DNA from: JAIVGV01 sp036389335
GTDB taxonomy: Bacteria; Acidobacteriota; Blastocatellia; Pyrinomonadales; Pyrinomonadaceae
Length of the DNA stretch: 64,000 bases
Assembly: GCA_036389335.1 (NCBI GenBank)
Contig: DASVQC010000035.1
Span: 1-64,000 of the forward strand
Reading direction: 5' to 3'
Below the pieces are notes generated by a model. It was not told the DNA's origin. It worked only from the letters and a program-made list of their open reading frames with translations, and did no database searches. Position 1 is the first letter of the stretch, and the number at the start of each line of letters is the position of its first letter. Shown here in pieces: positions 28,717-35,498 of the stretch. Both the position numbers and the translations under genes were made by a program.

Positions 28717-28750
28717 AACAGGGCTGAGCTGCAAACGGCTCAGCCCTGTT
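28717..28750 (+). terminator. Terminator-like hairpin after DUF433 gene
   Basis: AACAGGGCTGAGC (28717-28729) pairs perfectly with GCTCAGCCCTGTT (28738-28750) around an 8-base loop. The tail CTATTCCTC is only moderately U-rich. It would limit read-through from the antitoxin gene into the downstream genes of the island. Confidence 0.6.
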
Positions 28751-28818
28751 CTATTCCTCAACAATTATATGCCTTGGCCAGTTTATCAACATCTGGTTTC
28801 TTGACCAAATATAACCGG

Positions 28819-29214
28819 ATGAAGTATAAACGGACGCAGGGCATGGTGATTGTGGTTAAGAAGCCCCTCCAAACTGCACACGAACAAAGTACCCACTGCG
28901 CCACTTGCGCTGGGCTTATCGACGCGCTCGAAAGCCGTATCAGTGAGCTTGAAAAACGATTAGAACAGTCCGCACCACGCAGTCACGCCGAGAAGCGGCG
29001 CGACGTTGCGGCGGCATTACGTGATCCGGAGCGAGTACAACTAAGTGACCGTGAGATCGCGCGGCAGTGTGGAGTGACGCATGGCTTCGTTCTCAAAATG
29101 CGCCAGGTGCTGAAGCTGCCGCGCGACCCGGCTACACCACGGCTCGTCACGCGAGGCGGCTCGACCTACTCAATGCGGATCGGGCGGATCGATACTGTGC
29201 CCAAAAAGCGATAG
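28819..29214 (+). CDS. Small helix-turn-helix DNA-binding protein
   Basis: The product is about 131 residues from ATG 28819; ATG 28843 is an alternative start. A two-cysteine THCATCAGLIDALESRISEL segment opens into a short coiled coil, followed by an HTH region, RRDVAAALRDPERVQLSD then REIARQCGVTHGFVLKMRQV. This HTH, with the closing RLVTRGGSTYSM, resembles the C-terminal DNA-binding segment seen in some ParB-like proteins of mobile elements, but the nuclease/ParB part is absent. Lower GC than the backbone and its place between two toxin-antitoxin genes point to acquired DNA. Its role, perhaps regulation of the island, is unknown. Confidence 0.65.
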   Translation: MKYKRTQGMVIVVKKPLQTAHEQSTHCATCAGLIDALESRISELEKRLEQSAPRSHAEKRRDVAAALRDPERVQLSDREIARQCGVTHGFVLKMRQVLKLPRDPATPRLVTRGGSTYSMRIGRIDTVPKKR

Positions 29215-29268
29215 TGCGTCACGAGTTCTAACTTCAATCTGGACTCTACCCTTCGAAGGATTTACAAG

Positions 29269-29622
29269 ATGCTGCGCCTGGCAACCGACGAAGATTTCAA
29301 CAACCGCATTCTTCGCGGGTTGCTACGCCGCAAGCCCGATCTGGACATCGTGCGCGTGCAGGACGCCGGACTCATCGGCAAGACTGATGGTGAAGTGCTC
29401 GAATGGGCTGCGCGAGAGGGTCGCGTGTTGCTCACGCATGATGTGACGACGATGAAGCGGTACGTTGACGAGCGCATCGCCGCTAAGTCGCCGATGCCGG
29501 GAGTCTTTGAAGTCAGTCAGCAGACGCCCATCGCCCAAGCCATCGAAGACATAGTGCTTATTGCAGAATGCAGCCTTGCGGGCGAGTGGGAAGGTCAGAT
29601 CAGATTCCTCCCGCTCCGATAG
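29269..29622 (+). CDS. DUF5615 PIN-like toxin
   Basis: The 117-residue protein is a DUF5615 PIN-like nuclease, the usual toxin partner of DUF433. Acidic residues expected of a PIN-type site are visible: TDEDFNNRI near the N-terminus (residues 6-9), DGEVLEWAAREGRVLLTHD (Asp59 or so) and the second conserved THD. It is probably an RNA-cleaving toxin kept in check by the DUF433 protein at 28336. The separation of 615 bases, with a hairpin and an HTH gene between them, is not the normal overlapping arrangement. Confidence 0.82.
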   Translation: MLRLATDEDFNNRILRGLLRRKPDLDIVRVQDAGLIGKTDGEVLEWAAREGRVLLTHDVTTMKRYVDERIAAKSPMPGVFEVSQQTPIAQAIEDIVLIAECSLAGEWEGQIRFLPLR

Positions 29623-29636
29623 AAAGCTGGCTGTGC

Positions 29637-29728
29637 CCCATCTCGCGCGCGGTCGGCTGCGCAATCATCTACAACGTGCTACCCCCTGCTTGAAAATGCC
29701 CATGATTTACCGCCGGCTGACGACGTGA
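29637..29728 (+). pseudogene. Remnant of a NorD-like VWA gene 3' end
   Basis: Read in frame, this stretch gives ISRAVGCAIIYNVL, then after a one-base slip MPMIYRRLTT and a stop. The true VWA protein ends GEVGYTIIDDVLSLPERMPAIYRRLTT. The similarity therefore extends about 60 bases upstream of the near-perfect 38-base repeat but with many changes, so it looks like a decayed or foreign second copy of the gene end rather than a fresh duplication. It marks the right edge of the toxin-antitoxin island. Confidence 0.65.
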
Positions 29729-29733
29729 GCGCG
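29696..29733. repeat. Direct repeat, right copy
   Basis: This is the partner of 28251-28288 (36 of 38 bases identical). Beyond the repeat the sequence returns to the GC-rich backbone. The pair brackets about 1.4 kb and resembles an insertion target duplication or an integration site at a gene 3' end, although no integrase is present. Confidence 0.8.
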
Positions 29734-29827
29734 CCGATCAACCAAATAGTCGCACTTCCCCCTTACTTTCGTGACGCGCGGATCGCACACTGCGCGCGCA
29801 TCAATTTTCAGGGAGGAGTGTGCATTC

Positions 29828-30367
29828 ATGTCTGACGAGAACGGGGGCGGGCGCGACGAGCGCGGCGAGCACATCAAGAAGCTCGCGGAGATGATCGGGG
29901 GGATCGACTTCGCGATGCTGACGACGGCGCAGGAGGACGGGACGCTCCGCAGCCGCCCGATGTCCACGCAGCGTGGAGAGTTCGACGGCGACCTCTGGTT
30001 CTTCACGCGGGCGAGCGCGCCGAAGGTCGGCGAGGTCGAGCGCGAGCAGCAGGTCAACGTCTCATACGCCGAGCCGGGGGATCAGCGCTACGTCTCCGTC
30101 TCGGGGCGGGCGACGGTCGTGCGCGACCGCGCGAAGATCGAGGAGCTGTGGTCGCCGGAGTTGAAGGCGTGGTTCCCCGAAGGGCTCGACGATCCGGACA
30201 TCGCGCTGCTCAGAGTCGCCGTCGAGCGCGCCGAGTACTGGGACTCGCCGTCGAGCGCGGTGGCGCGCGCCGTCGGCTTCGCCAAGGCCCTCGCGACGGG
30301 GCAGACCTACGAGCCGGGCGAGAACGAGAAGATCGATCTGAAGAGGACGGCGGGGACGCGCGGCTAG
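29828..30367 (+). CDS. Pyridoxamine 5'-phosphate oxidase-fold (general stress protein 26-like)
   Basis: The 179-residue product belongs to the PPOX flavin-binding split-barrel family, close to general stress protein 26. Typical parts are KKLAEMIGGIDFAMLTTAQ, TLRSRPMSTQ (flavin-contacting), GDLWFFTRASAPKVGEVE, VNVSYAEPGDQRYVSVSG and the closing AVGFAKALATGQ. The ATG at 29828 is preferred over the longer frame from 29771 because GGAGG precedes it. It may bind FMN, FAD or F420; the reaction is not known for most relatives. It appears to be monocistronic. Confidence 0.86.
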   Translation: MSDENGGGRDERGEHIKKLAEMIGGIDFAMLTTAQEDGTLRSRPMSTQRGEFDGDLWFFTRASAPKVGEVEREQQVNVSYAEPGDQRYVSVSGRATVVRDRAKIEELWSPELKAWFPEGLDDPDIALLRVAVERAEYWDSPSSAVARAVGFAKALATGQTYEPGENEKIDLKRTAGTRG

Positions 30368-30451
30368 CGGACGCGCGCCTGCTCTCAAGCCGCGCGCCGC
30401 GCCGGGTTGGAAGGCCCGCGCGGCGTGCGGTATCCTTTTCCCGGTAAACTC

Positions 30452-30534
30452 GGAGGCGTAGGCTAATTGGTAAGTCACCGGTCTTGAAAACCGGCGCGCG
30501 AAAGCGCTTGGGGGTTCGAGTCCCTCCGCCTCCG
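30452..30534 (+). tRNA. tRNA-Ser (anticodon UGA)
   Basis: The acceptor stem GGAGGCG pairs with CGCCTCC, with discriminator G at 30534. The anticodon arm CCGGT-CTTGAAA-ACCGG carries TGA, reading UCA-type serine codons. The long variable arm GCGCGAAAGCGC is typical of class II tRNA-Ser, and the T arm is GGGGG-TTCGAGT-CCCTC. No CCA end is encoded. Confidence 0.95.
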
Positions 30535-30554
30535 TCCGGCCCGATCAGGATTCA

Positions 30555-30600
30555 CGCAGAGCCGCCCCCGTCTCTCTGGCAGAACGCGGGCGGCTCTGCG
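30555..30600 (+). terminator. Hairpin downstream of tRNA-Ser
   Basis: CGCAGAGCCGCCC (30555-30567) pairs perfectly with GGGCGGCTCTGCG (30588-30600) around a 20-base loop, followed by CTTTGGGG. It is a likely terminator for the tRNA, although the tail is short of uridines. Confidence 0.6.
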
Positions 30601-30652
30601 CTTTGGGGGGCGGCGAAATTCCGCCGCCGGGAAGTTTGCGAGGAGGTCGAAG

Positions 30653-31714
30653 ATGTTTGCTCTGAACCGCGTGGCCCTCTCCTTCGCGTGGCTGTGGCAG
30701 GCGCAGCCGCAACAGCAGCCCGCCGCCGCGCCGCCCGCCGCGCCGCCCGCCCCGGTGGCGCAGAAGGTCGATTGGTTCGCGCGCGTCTGGAACGATTACA
30801 TCAACCGCCCCTTCAGGGTCGGCGACACGCTGCGCGTCTCCTTCGCGACGCTCGGCTTCGCGCTCGTCATCCTCCTCGGCGCGCTCGTCGTGTCGCGCTG
30901 GCTGCGCCGCTTCCTCGAATCTCGCTTCGCCACGCACAAGCGGCTCGACGCCGGGCTCCAGTACACGATCCTGCGGCTGACACACTACCTCATCGTCGCC
31001 CTCGGCCTGCTCTTCGCGCTGAAGGTCGGCTTCAACGCCGATCTCACGTCGCTCGCCGTCGTCTTCACCGCGCTCTCGGTCGGCATCGGCTTCGGCTTGC
31101 AGTACATCGCGGGCGACATCGCCTCCGGCTTCATCCTGCTCTTCGAGCGGCCCGTCCGCGTCGGCGACTTCATCACCGTCGGCGTCGACAGCAAGACCAT
31201 CGAGGGCAAGGTCAAGAGCATCAACCTGCGCACGACGCTCGTGATGACGAACGACCGCATCGCCGTCATCGTGCCGAACTCGAAGCTCGTCAGCGACAAC
31301 CTCGTCAACTGGTCGCACCCCGATCCGCGCTCGCGCATCTCCATCTCCGTCGGCGTCGCCTCCGACTCCGACACCGACCTCGTCTCGGCGACGCTCATCC
31401 GCGCCGCCGACGGCGTCGAGCACGTGCTCCCGGAGCCCAAGCCGAGCGTGCAGCTCACCGCCTTCGGCGACTTCACGCTCGACTTCCGCCTCCTCGTCTG
31501 GACCGAGCACCCGCGCCGCAACCCGAAGATCAGGAGCGACATCAACTTCCGCATCAACCGCCTCTTCAAGGAGGCCGGCATCGAAATCCCCAACCCGCAG
31601 CGCGAACTCATCCTGCGCGGCGGCAAACTCGAAGTCGACACGCACGACGCCGAAGACCAGCGCCGCTTCGACTACGGCGTCCGCGACCGCGAAGAAGACT
31701 TCAGCCGCCGTTAA
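30653..31714 (+). CDS. Mechanosensitive ion channel, MscS family
   Basis: The 353-residue product is an MscS-type channel that releases solutes when turgor rises. After a Gln/Pro/Ala-rich N-terminal stretch come membrane helices at about residues 65-85 and 105-125, and a pore-lining helix with Gly/Ala spacing (FTALSVGIGFGLQYIAGDIA). The beta domain signature FERPVRVGDFITVG and the IVPNSKLVSDNLVNWS segment follow, then the C-terminal vestibule. The ATG has a strong GGAGG site. The N-terminal part is shorter than in MscK-type channels. Confidence 0.93.
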   Translation: MFALNRVALSFAWLWQAQPQQQPAAAPPAAPPAPVAQKVDWFARVWNDYINRPFRVGDTLRVSFATLGFALVILLGALVVSRWLRRFLESRFATHKRLDAGLQYTILRLTHYLIVALGLLFALKVGFNADLTSLAVVFTALSVGIGFGLQYIAGDIASGFILLFERPVRVGDFITVGVDSKTIEGKVKSINLRTTLVMTNDRIAVIVPNSKLVSDNLVNWSHPDPRSRISISVGVASDSDTDLVSATLIRAADGVEHVLPEPKPSVQLTAFGDFTLDFRLLVWTEHPRRNPKIRSDINFRINRLFKEAGIEIPNPQRELILRGGKLEVDTHDAEDQRRFDYGVRDREEDFSRR

Positions 31715-31748
31715 AGAAGGCGGTTCGCCGCGAAGGCGCGGAGTTAAC

Positions 31749-31795
31749 GCGGAGGGGCGCGGGGAAGGAATAGTTTTTCCTCCGCGCCCCTCCGC
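31749..31795. terminator. Long GC-rich hairpin after mscS-like gene
   Basis: The segment 31749-31770 pairs with 31777-31795 through helices GCGGA/TCCGC, GGGGCGCGG/CCGCGCCCC and AGGAA/TTCCT, with a three-base bulge and a 6-base loop (TAGTTT). It lies shortly downstream of the channel gene and is a plausible terminator, although no U-tract follows. It is not built of clean heptamers. Confidence 0.65.
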
Positions 31796-31909
31796 GCCCC
31801 CGCGGTGAATCTCCCCCGCGCCCGCACGCAAGAGTCGGACTAAGCCGTTAACAGCGCCGCCCCCCGCTTTGCCTTTCAACCTTTCTTTGTTAAGTTAGAC
31901 CTCTGGAAC

Positions 31910-31927
31910 TGAATGAGCGGTCACTCA
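31910..31927. promoter_or_regulatory. FadR-type (TetR family) operator
   Basis: TGAATGAGCGGTCACTCA is an 18-base near-palindrome with half-sites TGAATGA and TCACTCA, one base from perfect. It matches the known operator pattern of TetR-type fatty-acid regulators (TGAATGA, four bases, TCATTCA). It lies about 50 bases upstream of the TetR-like gene and probably mediates acyl-CoA-responsive autoregulation of the regulator-acyl-CoA synthetase unit. Confidence 0.75.
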
Positions 31928-31976
31928 GCCCGCGTGACGCGCCCAGAGTTGGAAAGCGAGACGAACCGTTCCGCCG

Positions 31977-32597
31977 ATGCGTTCAGCGCGCACCACGCTC
32001 AACCCCGCCGCCCGCGCGCCGGTCGCCGACAAGCGCGAGGCGATCTTGCGCGCCGCCACCAAGGTCTTCGCCGAGAGCGGCTACTTCAACTCGAAGGTCG
32101 CCGACGTGGCGCGCGTGGCGGGCGTCGCCGACGGGACGGTCTACCTCTACTTCAAGAGCAAGGAAGAGATACTGCGCTCGATCTTCGACCGCGGCGTCAC
32201 CGAAGTCCTCTCCGAGGCGCGCGCCATCATTGAGGAGGTGGCCGACGCGCGCGAGAGGCTGCGAAGGATCGCGCGGCTGCACCTCGAACGGCTCGGCGCG
32301 GATCGCGATCTCGCCGTCGTCTTCCAGGTCGAGCTGCGAGGCTCGACGAAGTTCATGGAGGAGTTTTCCGCCGCGGGCTTCGCCGAGTACCTGCGGCTCA
32401 TCCGCGACACGTTCGAGGAGGGGCAGCGCGCGGGCGTCTTCCGGCGCGAGCTGAACGCGAAGATCGTCGCCAAGGTCTTCTTCGGCGCGCTCGACGAGAT
32501 GGCGACCAACTGGATCCTCTCGCGCCGCCGCTACAAGCTCGCCCCGCTCGCCGACGCCGCCCTCGACATCATCCTCGACGGAGTTTGCGCCAGGTGA
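31977..32597 (+). CDS. TetR-family regulator, FadR-like
   Basis: The 206-residue protein has an N-terminal TetR helix-turn-helix (KREAILRAATKVFAESGYF, then VAGVADGTVYLYFKSKEE). The C-terminal ligand-binding domain has the pattern of Bacillus/Thermus FadR-type repressors, which release DNA on binding long-chain acyl-CoA. Support comes from context: a FadR-type operator lies just upstream and the next gene is a long-chain acyl-CoA synthetase whose GTG start overlaps this stop codon (GTGA). The start at 31977 lacks a clear ribosome site, so the true start may differ slightly. Confidence 0.85.
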   Translation: MRSARTTLNPAARAPVADKREAILRAATKVFAESGYFNSKVADVARVAGVADGTVYLYFKSKEEILRSIFDRGVTEVLSEARAIIEEVADARERLRRIARLHLERLGADRDLAVVFQVELRGSTKFMEEFSAAGFAEYLRLIRDTFEEGQRAGVFRRELNAKIVAKVFFGALDEMATNWILSRRRYKLAPLADAALDIILDGVCAR

Positions 32598-34528
32598 CGA
32601 ACACACGCGACACGACCGACGCCCCGGCGCGCGCCCCCGGCGTTGTGATCTCAGGTGACGGCGCGGCGCGCGCCCGCCCGCCCGCCGCGCCGTCGCGCGC
32701 GCCGCTCTCCGCCGACGAGCCGGCCACCCTCGCCGAAGTCTTCCTGCGCGCCGCGCGCGTCCACCCGAAAGACGACGCCCTGAACTTCAAGCGCGGCGGC
32801 GCGTGGCAAGCCATCTCTTCGCGGGAGCTGATCGGGCGCGCGCGGTCAATCGCCGCGGGCCTCCACGCGCTCGGCGTGCGCCGCGGCGACCGCGTCGCGA
32901 TCCTCTCCGAGAGCAGCCCCGTCTGGACGCTCACGGACGCGGGCGCGCAGCTCGCCGGCGTGGTGGACGTGCCCGTCTACCCGACGCAGGCCCCGGCGCA
33001 GGTCGCCTACATCCTGAACGACTCGGGCGCGCGCGTCCTCTTCGTCCAGCACCGCGCCGCCTTCGACCGCATCGCCGAAGCCCTCGGCGAGTGCCCCGCG
33101 CTGGAGCACGTCGTCTTCTTCGACGGGGCGGGCGCGGGGGGCGCGGGGCGCGTCTCGACGCTCGAAGGACTCGAAGCGCGCGGGCGCGAAGTGTTGAGCC
33201 GAGAGCCTTCGCTGGTCGACGAGCTGGCGCGCGCCGTGAGGCCGGAAGACTTGGCGACGATCATCTACACGTCGGGGACGACGGGCGAGCCGAAGGGCGT
33301 GATGCTCACGCAGTCGAACCTCACGACGAACATGATCGACAGCTCGGGCCATCTCGACTTCCGCGAGTCGGACGTGGTCTTGTCCGTCCTGCCGCTCTCG
33401 CACGTCTTCGAGCGGCTCGCGATGTACATGTACGTGCACCACGGCATGAGCGTCTACTTCGCCGAGTCGGTCGAGAAGATCGGCGACAACATGCGCGAGG
33501 TGCGCCCGACCCTGATGCTCTGCGTGCCGCGCCTCTTCGAGAAGATACTGGCGCGCATGCGCGAGCGCGCCGCGGCGAAGGGCAAGCGCGCCGCCGCCGT
33601 CCTCGCGTGGGCGACCGGCGTGGCGAAGGAGTGGGCGCGGTGCCGCGCGGCGCACCAGACCGTGCCGCCGCTCCTCGAACTCAAGCACTCCGTCGCCGAC
33701 CTGCTCGTCTACTCGAAGTGGCGCGCGGGCCTCGGCGGGCGGATGCGCCTCTTCGTCTCGGGCGGGGCGGCGCTGCCGGAGGAGGTCGCCTACGCCTTCC
33801 TCGGCGCGGGGCTGCCCATCGTGCAGGGCTACGGGCTGACGGAAACCTCGCCCGTCATCGCCGCGGGGAACCTCGAAGACAACCGCGTGGGCACGGTCGG
33901 CAAGCCGATCAAAAACGTCGAGGTGCGGATCGCCGCCGACGGAGAGATCGAGACGAGGGGCCCGAACGTGATGCGCGGCTACTACAACAAGCCGGAGGAG
34001 ACGCGCGCCGTCTTCACCGAGGACGGCTGGTTCAAGACGGGCGACGTGGGCGAACTGGACGCGGAGGGGAATCTGCGGATCACGGATCGCAAGAAGGAGC
34101 TGTTCAAGACTTCGGGCGGCAAGTACCTCGCGCCGCAGCCCATCGAGCAGTGCGTCAAGCGCTCGCGCTTCGTCAACCAGGTGGTGCTCGTCGGCAACGG
34201 TCGCAAGTTCCCCGCCGCGCTCGTCGTGCCGAACTGGACGGAGCTGCGCGCCTACGCCAAGTTCAAGGGCATCGACGCCGCCACGCCGGAAGAACTCTGC
34301 CGCAACGAGCGCGTGCTCGATCTCATGCAGCGGCAGGTCGAGGCGCAGTGCGCCGAGCTGTCGCGCTACGAGCGCGTCAAGCGGATCGCGCTGCTGCCCT
34401 CGGAGCTGACGGTCGAGGGCGGCGAGATGACGCCCACCCTCAAGGTCAAGCGCCGCGTCGTCGATCAGAAATACCGCGACGTGATCGAACGCCTCTACGC
34501 CGAGGCGGAAGTCGAGCCGCGCGACTAA
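32594..34528 (+). CDS. Long-chain fatty acid--CoA ligase (AMP-forming)
   Basis: The 644-residue enzyme activates fatty acids to acyl-CoA via an acyl-adenylate. The adenylation motifs are clear: IIYTSGTTGEPKGVMLTQSN (P-loop-like), the VQGYGLTETSPVIAAGN A5 motif, DGWFKTGDVGELDAEGNLRI (A7) and ITDRKKELFKTSGGKYLAPQ (A8/A10 region). The layout, with SVLPLSHVFERLAMYMY and the FKTSGGKY loop, matches the bacterial long-chain ligase group close to FAA1/FadD15. GTG at 32594 is the likely start because it overlaps the regulator stop by four bases; a TTG at 32585 is possible. It is probably controlled by the upstream FadR-like repressor. Confidence 0.92.
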   Translation: MTNTRDTTDAPARAPGVVISGDGAARARPPAAPSRAPLSADEPATLAEVFLRAARVHPKDDALNFKRGGAWQAISSRELIGRARSIAAGLHALGVRRGDRVAILSESSPVWTLTDAGAQLAGVVDVPVYPTQAPAQVAYILNDSGARVLFVQHRAAFDRIAEALGECPALEHVVFFDGAGAGGAGRVSTLEGLEARGREVLSREPSLVDELARAVRPEDLATIIYTSGTTGEPKGVMLTQSNLTTNMIDSSGHLDFRESDVVLSVLPLSHVFERLAMYMYVHHGMSVYFAESVEKIGDNMREVRPTLMLCVPRLFEKILARMRERAAAKGKRAAAVLAWATGVAKEWARCRAAHQTVPPLLELKHSVADLLVYSKWRAGLGGRMRLFVSGGAALPEEVAYAFLGAGLPIVQGYGLTETSPVIAAGNLEDNRVGTVGKPIKNVEVRIAADGEIETRGPNVMRGYYNKPEETRAVFTEDGWFKTGDVGELDAEGNLRITDRKKELFKTSGGKYLAPQPIEQCVKRSRFVNQVVLVGNGRKFPAALVVPNWTELRAYAKFKGIDAATPEELCRNERVLDLMQRQVEAQCAELSRYERVKRIALLPSELTVEGGEMTPTLKVKRRVVDQKYRDVIERLYAEAEVEPRD

Positions 34529-34548
34529 CACCCCTCAGCCGTCGCGCC

Positions 34549-35214
34549 TCACGCCGTTCTCAAAAACTCTTCCGCCCACTCCCTGACGACGCGCGTCAGC
34601 TCGTCCAACTGCTCGTCGAAGAAGTGGCCCGCGCCGGGGATGACCTCGACGCGCGCGCGCGCCTCCGCCGGGATCGCCGCGGCGATCTCTTCCAGCGTCG
34701 CCACGTCGCCGAACTCGTCGCGGTCTCCGTGGACGAAGAGGACGGGCTTGCGGCACTCGGAGAGGAACGAGAAGTCGTAGTCGCGCGCGGCGATGGAGAC
34801 GGGCGTGCCGATGCCGACGAGGGCGCGGACGCGCGCGTCGCGCGTGCCGACTTCGAGGCCGACGCGCGCGCCGAAGGAGAAGCCCGCGAGGATCAGCGGA
34901 AGCGACGGGTACGTTTCGGCGAGGTAGTCGAGGGCCGCGGCGGCGTCCTCCTGTTCGCCGCCGCGCGCGTGATCGTGCGCGCCCGTGCTCCGGCCCGTGC
35001 CGCGGAAGTTGATGCGGAGCGCGACGCAGCCCGCCTCGTTCAGGGCGCGCGCGGCGCGGAAGGCGACCTTGTTGTGCATCGTGCCGCCGTGCAGCGGGTG
35101 CGGGTGCAGGACGAGCGCCGCGCCGCGGGCCGGCGCGTCGGCGCGCGGCTCCTTCAGGATCGCTTCGAGCCGCCCGTGCGCGGCGGGGATGAAGAGGTTG
35201 CCAGCCGGGTACAT
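34549..35214 (-). CDS. Alpha/beta hydrolase, dienelactone-hydrolase-like
   Basis: The 221-residue product is a compact alpha/beta hydrolase. The oxyanion region is LVLHPHPLHGGTMHNK, the nucleophile elbow GFSFGA (Ser near residue 110), the acid lies in VHGDRDEFGD, and the base His in IPGAGHFFDEQLDE. The FRGTGRSTGAHD segment is typical of the group related to YsgA/CocE-like small hydrolases found beside lipid genes. It has no signal peptide and is convergent with the acyl-CoA ligase gene. The substrate is unknown. Confidence 0.86.
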   Translation of the reverse strand: MYPAGNLFIPAAHGRLEAILKEPRADAPARGAALVLHPHPLHGGTMHNKVAFRAARALNEAGCVALRINFRGTGRSTGAHDHARGGEQEDAAAALDYLAETYPSLPLILAGFSFGARVGLEVGTRDARVRALVGIGTPVSIAARDYDFSFLSECRKPVLFVHGDRDEFGDVATLEEIAAAIPAEARARVEVIPGAGHFFDEQLDELTRVVREWAEEFLRTA

Positions 35215-35217
35215 GGC

Positions 35218-35245
35218 TAGAGGTCAGAGGTTAGAGGTTAGAGGC
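35218..35245. repeat. Heptamer array (TAGAGGT type)
   Basis: Four seven-base units, TAGAGGT, CAGAGGT, TAGAGGT, TAGAGGC, lie immediately upstream of the alpha/beta hydrolase start. Only a weak inverted partner is visible (near 35313, GCCTCTGACTTC). It is a single-arm member of the heptamer family. Confidence 0.65.
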
Positions 35246-35498
35246 CGGGAATGCAATCGCCGCATCGCGCGCCGCCGCCAGTTCGTCGCGCCCCGAATCT
35301 CGGGGGGCTCACGCCTCTGACTTCCGCCCCCACATCTCTGGCCGCTTGGTGGGGTCCGAGTTTCAGCCTTACCCCGCGCGCCCGCCCTCGGACGAACGCG
35401 CTTCGGCGCGGGCGGAAGCCCGCTCAGCCGCGCGGCCCGACGACGCGGCGCAGACTGTGACGCGGCGACTTGCACGGAGCCGTCGCCGGGCATTTCCA
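35246..35498. other. Intergenic region, no gene supported
   Basis: This gap lies between the hydrolase start and the AAA ATPase stop, both on the minus strand. It holds no plausible gene; a 69-residue open frame at 35251-35460 has shadow-like composition. No clear terminator stem with a U-tract was found. Confidence 0.45.

Noticed and set aside
28289..29695. Insertion sequence or integrative element
   Set aside because: No transposase, integrase or terminal inverted repeats were found; only the direct repeat of the gene end and the toxin-antitoxin genes support transfer.
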